Shown here: piece after piece, positions 56,552 through 64,000 of the stretch | Numbering within the stretch: position 1 is the first letter of the stretch | How the letters are laid out: each line of letters starts with the position of its first letter | Source: Viridothelium virens | Lineage: Eukaryota > Ascomycota > Dothideomycetes > Trypetheliales > Trypetheliaceae | NCBI GenBank assembly: GCA_010094025.1 | Contig: ML991814.1 | Coordinates: forward strand, 186,001 to 250,000 | Reading direction: 5' to 3' | DNA length: 64,000 nucleotides | The notes under the pieces: model-generated | Told to the model about the DNA's origin: nothing | Databases searched by the model: none | The model's input: the letters and a program-made list of their open reading frames with translations, nothing else | Translations under genes and position numbers: made by a program

Positions 56552-56906
56552 GGTCGGTGAGAGCCGGTGTGAGATTGGGGGTGGATGGACGAGAAGGGTG
56601 TTTGAAGAGCAATCAGAGACATGTGATGACTACATGGTCGAGGTCTCTGGATGTATGCTTCGGTAATTGTAGTACTTACTTTAGTCCGTCTGATAGCGCG
56701 ATAATTCGGTACAAAGCGTACCAAAGTAGCTGATTGGGGTTCAAGACGGCAGGGATGTGCTCTCCCGCATATCATAACAGCTCCAGGGTGGGGGATTTGT
56801 CTTTTCCAACACCGTCCTTCAGCTGACATTCAAGTACCCCCTTTCCTTCGAGACACCACCTGAATGTCTTCAAGAAAATCCAGAGGGACGCGACTGAGAT
56901 TGTAGA
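56552..56906. promoter_or_regulatory. shared divergent promoter of the 2EXR gene and the unknown gene at 56907
   Basis: 355 bp between outward-facing ATGs. An inverted CCAAT box (ATTGG) is present at 56733-56737. Confidence 0.45.
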
Positions 56907-58142
56907 ATGTCTTCCGTTGAGGTTCTGAGCGGGCCTCTGTCAAATCTACATGGCATCTCTTTCACTAAGGCTGCGGCTGATTCAGCTCCGCCTACAAAGA
57001 GAAGGAGAACAGATTTAATGGACATCAAAGAGCTGGCAGAATTTCTCAGAGAGGAAACCAATCTTCTTACAGGTAAGCTGGAACATCCCTTAACTTCACA
57101 TGAAGTCTCTTTTTGTTGCACCATATGTCCAAATTACTTCATCTTACTACTCTACATACTCAAGGACGAAATATTTGCTTTTTGTGTAGGAAGATGGAGA
57201 TGAAAAAAAAATTAAATAAATAAATGAAAGAAGAAGCTGCCGAAGCAAGTTACATTCCTTTGAAACTGACAGCAAATTCAAGAGCTACCAACCCACGTCC
57301 GCGACAGTATCACGGTCACCCCCGACGCCATCGCCCTCTTCGCCTACTATGTCCGCCAACTCATCGGGCGAGACTACACCATGACGCAGAACGACTACTT
57401 CATCAACCGACTCCCCGTCTACCTCCCTGCCATCACGCAAGTACGCTCCCTCCCCGACGGCGGCCCCCTCCATGCACACGACCTGATCTACCGCGTCGCC
57501 ATGTACCACTTCCACAAGCTAGCCTTCCTCCGCAGCCACTGGGCGCCGACACCGGCCTCAATCCAGGCCTTCCAAGCCATCGACGAAGTGATGCTGAGCA
57601 TCTCGGTGGACCTGTGGGAGAAAGCGCCGGAGCACTGGACTTCGCCGGCGATGCGCAACCTGATCGGTCGGATCCGCGACACGCAGCAGGACCAGGCCAA
57701 CCCGGACATGGCGCGCAAGTACCTGCACCGCACGGCGCAGTTCCTGGCGGAGATGCGCGCGGCCACGACGGCGCGCATGCTGGCGCGGAAGCTGGGCGAG
57801 GACAGGTTGCCGGTGGAGCTGGTGGGCGAGCTCGAGCGGCAGATTCTGGCGTCGAGAAGGTTGCCGTATTTGCCGACGGCGGGGGCGGTGAGGCGGTTGT
57901 GGGTGCCGCGGCCCGGGTTACCGCTGTGTTCGGTGCATTGGACGAAGTGCTCGAAGACGTGTCCGAATATTATGGAGATTGACTGGGTGGGGAAGGAGAG
58001 GAGGTTTGTCTATTATCATCAGGGGAGGCAGAGGTGTCATTTGGAGCACTGTAGGGGCCATCATGAGTTCTTTCCGGACGATCCGTATGATACGAATTTT
58101 TTGCTCTATCGGACGAATGGGGGTGTAGGTTTCTTTGATTGA
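56907..58142 (+). CDS. uncharacterised fungal protein with Cys/His-rich C-terminus
   Basis: Two exons, 56907-57072 and 57283-58142, with a 210-nt intron, giving 341 aa. Exon 1 encodes MSSVEVLSGPLSNLHGISFT and a basic stretch (PPTKRRRTDLMDIKELAEFL) that could be a nuclear signal. The phase-1 junction reads EETNLLT-E-LPTHVRDSIT. The rest looks globular and helical (IALFAYYVRQLIGRDYTMTQ, LIYRVAMYHFHKLAFLRSHW, MLSISVDLWEKAPEHWTSPA). The C-terminus has CSVHWTKCSKTCPNIMEIDW and RQRCHLEHCRGHHEFFPDDP, a Cys/His set that might bind metal. The end is DTNFLLYRTNGGVGFFD. I do not recognise the family. The acceptor (TTCAAG at 57282) was chosen because only it keeps both phases. Confidence 0.65.
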
Positions 58143-58639
58143 GGTATTCAGCTTGCTTTGGGAAAGAGTGTTCTGTTAGACAGTGAATAGCGTTACTGTT
58201 CTCGCGCGTCTTTCTCAATGCTACACACGACCAGGATTCTTGTCTCCAGGTAGATGGCGTTATTGGGAGCTCTCGCCTGTTTTCTTTATCAAGACCAGCG
58301 TTGGATTCTCGGTTATGTTATGTTCGTGTAGAATACATAGGCTAGGTAAATACATAACATCACTCCACAAAACTGGCGCGCTGAGCGGTTAACAGAGCAG
58401 CTCTTCCCTATCGGGGAAGAATATCCACAACGCGAGATGCAGTTCAGATTGGGGACAAATGTAATGCATTGCGTCACTCAACAACATGAACTTCTATTCT
58501 CGATTCTGCAGGCCTTTGTTGAACCGGGTAACGAGCGTCCATAACCTCTGACTACAGTTCTTGTATCTGGCTTACTTCGTTAGGGGACAAAGAGAAAACC
58601 TTGTAACAACAGTTGTGAGCAAATATCCCATGGGGCTGT
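58143..58639. other. intergenic, convergent 3' region
   Basis: 497 bp between two convergent stops. No feature is recognised. Confidence 0.4.
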
Positions 58640-59308
58640 TCAATAACGCCCTCCTCTGCCCATACGAGATCTCCTGCGCGAGCGGTAGAAGCCGTCATCG
58701 TAGTCGTCGAAGTAGTCGTCACGGCTGAAAGGAGACATGTAGTCCGAATCATAATCGTCGTCATACATGCGACTCATTGTACTATCGCTGTCGTAACCAT
58801 CACGATACGGATCATAATAACGCGATAAGCCGTGAAGCCCGGGTCTGCGGCGACTGGAGAAATAGTTGAAGCGCTGGATTTCTCCGGGTCTATATCGTCC
58901 ATGCCTTCGATGCAGTCATAAGAGTCAGCAGACATTGTCTTAGATACTGATCGGACGATATACAGACCTTGGGGAGAAGTATCGCAGGTCATCCTCGTAC
59001 TCACTGTCGTCGTCCAAGAAAGGATAACCTCTTCGTATACCATTCCCGCCACGCGGTCGCCTGGAGTGGTAGGGCATACGCGGCCCCATTGAATCATATG
59101 GTCCAAATGGAAGATGGTTGCTGCCATGTAGCCCACCGAACCCGCCTGCAGGTAATGGCCCATAACCCATAAAGCCAGGGTCACGATAACCTGGGAAGAG
59201 CGCTTCACGCAGATGAGGAGGGACCATAGAAGCTTGTGTGCGCAACGCTTCGTGAGGCGAACAATAGTCTACTCCAGGCCGAGGAGGCCTTGGACATCTT
59301 GTGAGCAT
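58640..59308 (-). CDS. small Arg/Asp/Tyr-rich protein, function unknown
   Basis: Two exons, 59308-58968 and 58853-58640, with a 114-nt phase-2 intron, giving 184 aa from the first ATG in frame. The first part is Pro/Gly/Tyr-rich (HLREALFPGYRDPGFMGYGP, then LPAGGFGGLHGSNHLPFGPY). After an acidic DDDSEYEDD the junction reads RYFSP-SRRRPGLHGLSRYY. The end is a run of Asp/Tyr motifs (YDPYRDGYDSDS, MYDDDYDSDYMSPFSRDDYF) closed by RSRRRSRMGRGGRY. The composition suggests an intrinsically disordered, possibly RNA-associated protein. The frame stays open upstream of the ATG for about 75 nt, and MLTRCPRPPRPGVDYC looks internal, so a further 5' exon is possible. Confidence 0.55.
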
Positions 59309-59782
59309 TCCCGGAAGTAAACCTGTGAGAGCCTTGTCGAGGATATGGTGCAGAACTTGAAAAGTGAAAAGTTCAGATCTTTAGGGTTTCACTACTCAAT
59401 GAAGAAAGGTAGAGAGAAATACTGATGTGATATGGGGAATGATAAAATTAGTCCAAACTGGGAAAGAGGAAGAGCCAGATACTTAAGGTGGCATTGCGTG
59501 GGAAGCGTGAAGGAACAGCACATCTTGCAGAGACATTTTTGAGTGGAAGTGCCTCTTGTTGAGATTAGGACAGCCAGCAAAATCCTTGCTGCAGCAGCAC
59601 AAATACAACTACAAACGCCCACGCTAAACAGATTTAGTCTTACAAACAAGAAGTGCTCCTCCGGATGGCTGATCTTTGACGCAGGTGACCAGGAGCAATG
59701 GTCGCAAGAGCTTACTGCCACACAAGCCGCGATTCCGGAGGAGAGGAGTTGAAAGCAGCAACCCTTAATAGCGTCAGAATAG
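59309..59782. other. intergenic with an open plus-strand frame
   Basis: 474 bp. The plus strand has a 69-codon frame at 59543-59752 (KKCSSGWLIFDAGDQEQWSQ) that starts with GTG. It might be an upstream exon of the short ORF that follows. A 191-codon frame on the minus strand covers the same bases. Confidence 0.3.
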
Positions 59783-59953
59783 ATGGTACGCGAAAAGTTG
59801 TTGGGGAACTTGTTTGACAAAGTCTCCAGGCGGAAGCCGCAGCCGGAGGTAGACGCAAAGAAATACTGCGATTGGTCGAACATTGCACCAATCGTATCCC
59901 CCGTGAACTGGAGCAAACAGATCGAAGATTTGCGCAGCAAACTCCGGAGGTGA
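59783..59953 (+). CDS. candidate short ORF or terminal exon, unidentified
   Basis: A 56-codon frame beginning MVREKLLGNLFDKVSRRKPQ and ending in a charged helix SPVNWSKQIEDLRSKLRR before a TGA at 59951-59953. Its composition is protein-like: Trp, balanced charges and an amphipathic end. It may be a small protein, or the last exon of a gene that includes the frame at 59543-59752, with an intron ending at the TAG just before 59783. No family is recognised. Confidence 0.3.
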   Translation: MVREKLLGNLFDKVSRRKPQPEVDAKKYCDWSNIAPIVSPVNWSKQIEDLRSKLRR

Positions 59954-60305
59954 CCGTTAAATATCACAGAGTAAAGGAGACCCAGAAATCCTCAAGATAC
60001 TCCACCGAAGAGTGTCAGAATTTGTGGGCATTTCCGCTGGGGGACTCCTGGCTCGTACGAAACAAGAATGGGTCTATTCCACCATCCAGTTAGCTCTTCT
60101 TGCATTTTTTCCCTTAGCTCTTTGTCTGAATCGAGTCCTTTCAGTCTGTAGTGCAAAGCCAATGTTTCCAGAAGTTTCCCCGAGGGTCCCCGAACCCTGT
60201 GGAGGTAGCGCATTCTCTGGGCCCACGAATTCTGCCAATCCCTTGTGCCCACGAATTCTTGCAAGCTGGAACCAGTTTCCACTAGCATGTGTAATGATTG
60301 AGGGC
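59954..60305. other. intergenic interval
   Basis: 352 bp between the candidate short ORF and the stop of the DUF3176-like gene. A 98-codon minus-strand frame (59992-60288) is noted separately and is not annotated as a gene. Confidence 0.35.
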
Positions 60306-62141
60306 TTAGTAATACTTAGCTCCTTGAATCGGGGAGCTTGCCTCTGTCTCTGTAGTCACGGCCAGGCGTCTTCGAGACTCTCCACTAGAAGTGGCCACAG
60401 CTCCATACCGCACACGTCGTGATCCTGTAACCTCCACGATCTCCTTAGCAGTCATGTTGCTTCCGGCTTCATGGAGAATTTCCGGATCAAAGGCCCTCGC
60501 AAGTTCGAGAGGCGACATGCTAACCCCACGACCTATCGTCCTCCATCCCGAAAGCGCAGTCAGCGCGCCGATAATGTTAAGCAATATTACGGCAAGGGCA
60601 GCGGCCAGAAAGTTCCAATTGAACTCGAAGACCACCTTCTGGGACACAGCATCCATAGAAACATTCTGACTCGTCCCAAAGTCAAATTGAGGGTAGGAGT
60701 GCGCCGTGTTGTTAACGGCTTGCTCAAAATTTGTCAGATAGTTGTAGCTCTGATACTCAAACAATCTCCCTCCCGTTAGTGCCGGAATAGTCTGCATTGC
60801 GTACCTGAGAGAAAGCTCATCAAGTGAAGTAAGAAGGTCAGGTAGGGGATTGGTGAAGCCTATCACCGCGAAGCCATGAAAAGTTTGATTTATATTCACG
60901 GATAGTGTTGATTCATTGGTGTACTTCCGAGCACTAGCGCCTTGAAAGTAATATGTTTGATCCTCAATTTCCAAGTAGGCGAGAGAGTCGTAAATATCAC
61001 TGATGGCTTGGCCAAAAGGTGCAATTGTATACATTCCCGGAGGAAGGGTCTGGTCGTAAAAGCTCAGCGTTCTACTCCGCGTCCAGTCCGCGTCCTGGTT
61101 AATACTTATACTGCCGTTCATTATGTTTAGGCTAAGTTGGATGAAAGCCGGCCGAACAGAGCAATTATAAGTCTGGACTGTACCACCAGTGATGTCGTCG
61201 TAGAACAAGGAGTTGATGGTGAAGTTATCGCCGGTTTGCCCCCCACCAAATTCCGTGAGGACCTGGAATTGGGGAATGTAATCAGATCGATCTACGGCAT
61301 ATTGTCCCACAAATTGAGTCATCTCCTTGGTCACAGGCATATCCATCAGAGAACCTCGGCCCGCGCTGCAGTCTCTGTCAAAGCCCGCAATGGTAACGTT
61401 TGTGTAACAGATGGCGTCACACGTAGCATTGGTTGGCACGTTCATCGGCAGCTTGTTGGTCATTCCCAACAGAGCATTCCCCATCTCTGGTTGATAGAAT
61501 TTGATCGAATCGTGGTTGTTTTCATTGAAGTATGACTTGAGATTCCACATAGGCTGTAGACGTATAGGGAGATTTGCTTGTGCAGGAAGGATCTGCTGAA
61601 CTGTAACGATGGTGGACGCTCTTTGCAACAATGGTCCAGTAGCAGCCAGAAGAGAAGCAAAAATACCTATAAGGCGCACTTTGCTGAATCCAAGAGAGGG
61701 GGTCAGAAATACTGATTTCATGCTTGTCCCATATCCCCATGTAAGATGTAAGTCTTTCAAGGTCGTTCCCCGCAGAGCCCGATTCCACCAGGATATTACG
61801 AGACCTTTTGCCACAGCGTAACGCATGATGTTGTTGAAAACAGTAGAAATTATTGATAGATAGACTGCGGGAGTAGGATTCCAAGTGTCGATAGGCTTGC
61901 CACGAGAATAGACGAGGATAAAGGCGCTTAGTGCGGCAAGCAGCAATGAGCTCATCACGGCTAGGAGTTCAAGGATGGGCATATGGGAGCTGAAGCCGAA
62001 TTTCCAACTTCGTGGGCGAATGACGTTAAGTAAGTGATCAGTATCGCCAGTAGCAACAGCATCCACGTTGTCGGAGGCCAAGGCCTTGTCCAAAGTCTCC
62101 TGAAATTCAAAATCTTGTACAGAGTGGTATTGACTATCCAT
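60306..62141 (-). CDS. DUF3176-like multi-pass membrane protein
   Basis: Intronless 611-aa protein starting MDSQYHSVQDFEFQETLDKA; the longer frame begins with a non-ATG codon. Hydrophobic segments lie near LELLAVMSSLLLAALSAFIL, VYLSIISTVFNNIMRYAVAK and VRLIGIFASLLAATGPLLQR, then a long extracellular or lumenal region with many NxS/T sites, and a last span in FLAAALAVILLNIIGALTAL. The first third (WNPTPAVYLSIISTVFNNIM, ISWWNRALRGTTLKDLHLTW, IGIFASLLAATGPLLQRAST) matches the DUF3176 pattern of Pezizomycotina. The cytosolic C-terminus has RAFDPEILHEAGSNMTAKEI. Function is unknown; these families are large and vary between species. Confidence 0.8.
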   Translation of the reverse strand: MDSQYHSVQDFEFQETLDKALASDNVDAVATGDTDHLLNVIRPRSWKFGFSSHMPILELLAVMSSLLLAALSAFILVYSRGKPIDTWNPTPAVYLSIISTVFNNIMRYAVAKGLVISWWNRALRGTTLKDLHLTWGYGTSMKSVFLTPSLGFSKVRLIGIFASLLAATGPLLQRASTIVTVQQILPAQANLPIRLQPMWNLKSYFNENNHDSIKFYQPEMGNALLGMTNKLPMNVPTNATCDAICYTNVTIAGFDRDCSAGRGSLMDMPVTKEMTQFVGQYAVDRSDYIPQFQVLTEFGGGQTGDNFTINSLFYDDITGGTVQTYNCSVRPAFIQLSLNIMNGSISINQDADWTRSRTLSFYDQTLPPGMYTIAPFGQAISDIYDSLAYLEIEDQTYYFQGASARKYTNESTLSVNINQTFHGFAVIGFTNPLPDLLTSLDELSLRYAMQTIPALTGGRLFEYQSYNYLTNFEQAVNNTAHSYPQFDFGTSQNVSMDAVSQKVVFEFNWNFLAAALAVILLNIIGALTALSGWRTIGRGVSMSPLELARAFDPEILHEAGSNMTAKEIVEVTGSRRVRYGAVATSSGESRRRLAVTTETEASSPIQGAKYY

Positions 62142-64000
62142 CCTGTGATTGCAAATGACTGGCTGAAAACTTGACAAAAGCTGTAAGGCCCAAGGTAGAG
62201 ACTCGTGGGCAAATACGGACAGTAACGAAGTAGAAGGTAAATAAGACAGTCGACGGCTATTACTTCGAAGGTTCTGCGGTTGTTAGCCTCATTTGGGAAC
62301 AGGTATGCTATGTACTGTCGAAGCAGTATCTTTCTGTAATTAGCTCTCTGATGGAAAAATTTGTCTGGAACCCCCCATTGTCAATTAATGCCGCGTGCTT
62401 GACACGCATTAGTTTTGTATCAGCCGTAAATTATCTGTCATTTACTGTAAGTCCGAAAACAGCAACTTGCCGGTATCTGACTGAAATCTCTCAATAAGAA
62501 TATGTCGATAAGCAGCATTAGACTTACTCAATTCCGCCCTTTAGAAGTGAATCAAGTGAAGCACGAACTCTCTTCGAGGAACATCGCAGTAAGCAAGAAA
62601 GCTGGTCATGTTCATTGTCTTTAGTTATCCAGGAGGTCTATCGGCTCGGCTATCACCCATGATGGAAGAAATGAAGGAGATGGAAGATGTACATGGTTTC
62701 AGTTCTGTGAAGTGATGGACCAGCCAGTAACAAACATTCGGCACAAGGCGACAGACGATATGCAGGGGCCCCTCGAGTCGATACATCGGTGGTGGTAGGT
62801 GAATGAAACCCCCATGATGTTGGCTCATGTTTTAACCCAAATCTGGTCCTTTTGCTGAACTGAAAAAGAAAAACGCATTAATATCGTGAGACGGTTAGTG
62901 CATGGCATAATCCTCACAAATTTAGCCTATATTCCTTGGGATTAGATCCATCAAAGACAGGCGCGAGTTGTACCGGGACGTAGAAATTCGGAACAGCGAC
63001 TTAGAGCTGCAGAAAGGATGCGCAGTAGAGTAGTTGTAATATTGCTTTTCACATGCAGCTCTGATGCGAGCAAGCATTGGAGCAGATGCAACAAGGCAAT
63101 GAGGATGGAAGAAGAAAAACACTTGGAGTTGCGACTATCAAAAGAAAATAATAGCAGATTTGGAACAAGACTTAACCTCCCTTAAATCACCGCATTCGAG
63201 GCGACTCTAGCGGCACCGAACAGCCCATATGCGCTATCACTAAGCAATGCCAGTGGACTAGGAGTTGGTGAGGCCATACTTATACCTGCACTAAATGAAG
63301 ACATTCCACGGCCAACTCAATCGTTGAAGTGACGACCTCCACTTGAGTTGTAAGGTAGTGGGAAAAGGTCCGTGCGCTCGCTCTGGATACGTCTTCCAAA
63401 TTCGGTGAACATGAACAGCTCCTCCTTCACAAGTCCTAGAATACTGGGAGACAACGCTCAACAGGTGCAAAAGGACTATAGACGTGAGGGAGAGCCTGTC
63501 CAGGGCGATTGTCGATTTTGCTCGACCGGATGGCCAGCGCAGCAGACACAAGAGTGTTCGGCCCAAGACACCTCGCATGAGAGGCAACGAGAAAAATCGA
63601 GCTGGCTGTATCATTCTTCGACGAGACGTCCTTGCCAGGCTGGCCAAATACATAGAGAATTCCGAACACCAGCTAGCACCCATCAGAAATACCTTGGATC
63701 AACGACTTTGGCTTGCTAATACCGGTGGTGTACTGATCCCGACGGCGGGCTCGAGGTGTTGAAATGGCTTGTTTCTACGAGCGTAGACATCTGTTTTCTC
63801 ATTTGGGTAGTCTCGCCGTGGAGATTGTAATGGCTTGGGAGCGGGGACGTTGCGCTGCGCTTGGAGCTTCCATCTCTTTATAATTGGTTCCTGCCGTTCA
63901 CGCTGCCCCTAAATACGGTTTACCGCACCGAATGGTCAGGAAGCTTGCGTGCTCGCCAACGTAGATCTCGAATCACAAACCCGACGAGAGTCGGAGACTG
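62142..64000. other. intergenic or unresolved right-end region
   Basis: About 1.86 kb. The first part holds the promoter of the DUF3176-like gene. Overlapping frames of 77-130 codons at 63291-63762 on both strands have no recognisable domain and no clear splice partner. A gene continuing past the right edge is possible but not visible. Confidence 0.4.

Noticed and set aside
63291-63762. Overlapping frames of 77-130 codons near the right edge
   Set aside because: Frames on both strands, none with a domain or convincing splice sites. They may belong to a gene beyond the window but cannot be assigned.
1-64000. tRNA genes, rRNA, CRISPR arrays, prophage or bacterial insertion
   Set aside because: No cloverleaf-like sequence with a proper T-loop, no rRNA signature and no regularly spaced short repeats were found by eye. 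A tRNA scan would settle the first point.

Overview
The window is nuclear DNA from a filamentous ascomycete (Pezizomycotina). The evidence is many short introns of about 45-120 nt with GT..AG ends and CTAAC/CTGAC-type branch sites, eukaryotic gene families (SWI3/RSC8, LSm4, La, PTEN, Rrn5, PPR, Irc3), and fungal markers (TOK-type K+ channel, 2EXR protein, GT90 CAP10-like enzyme, GT71 mannosyltransferase, GPI-anchored Ser-rich wall proteins, DUF3176-like membrane protein). I cannot fix the class or genus. No bacterial operons, rRNA, CRISPR array or intact transposon was recognised. Exon structures below were rebuilt by hand by matching splice phase, sites and protein continuity; for every spliced gene given in full the exon lengths add up to a multiple of three.

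Layout. 1-777: 3' end of a CorA-like membrane protein gene with an apparent 1-base frameshift. 0.97-2.7 kb: GT71 mannosyltransferase. 4.6-5.3 kb: FYV7 rRNA-processing protein. 6.0-8.7 kb: Atos/FAM214 protein. 9.5-9.9 kb: small GPI protein. 9.9-12.9 kb: gene-poor. 12.9-17.3 kb: six-exon repetitive cell-surface protein. 18.0-19.5 kb: GT90 enzyme. 19.7-22.3 kb: TOK K+ channel. 23.0-24.1 kb: ETF alpha. 24.5-26.9 kb: SWI3/RSC8 subunit. 27.5-29.1 kb: FAD monooxygenase. 29.1-31.9 kb: gene-poor, with three tandem copies of a ~190-bp repeat. 31.9-32.9 kb: Cys-patterned secreted protein. 33.8-36.1 kb: Rrn5-like factor. 36.4-38.7 kb: Irc3 helicase. 39.2-41.1 kb: La protein. 41.7-43.1 kb: mitochondrial uS4. 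43.6-45.5 kb: single-pass membrane protein. 45.9-46.4 kb: LSm4. 47.0-49.0 kb: PPR protein. 49.4-51.3 kb: PTEN phosphatase. 52.3-55.3 kb: large AAA ATPase. 55.7-56.6 kb: 2EXR protein. 56.9-58.1 kb: unknown protein. 58.6-59.3 kb: small Arg/Asp/Tyr-rich protein. 60.3-62.1 kb: DUF3176-like membrane protein. The last 1.9 kb holds no gene I can support.

This is mostly a housekeeping neighbourhood: RNA metabolism (FYV7, La, LSm4, Rrn5), mitochondrial maintenance and translation (Irc3, uS4m, PPR, ETF alpha) and chromatin (SWI3/RSC8), with surface and secreted proteins between. Several pairs are divergent with short shared promoters (ETFA/SWI3, RRN5/IRC3, La/uS4m, membrane protein/LSm4, 2EXR/unknown). 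I see no metabolic gene cluster and no clear undescribed multi-gene system. The most unusual items are the repetitive surface protein, the ~190-bp tandem repeat with a stepwise 7-bp expansion, two genes whose first coding exon is only the ATG codon, the edge frameshift, a 144-bp in-frame duplication in the PPR gene, and the AAA protein with its charged N-terminus.
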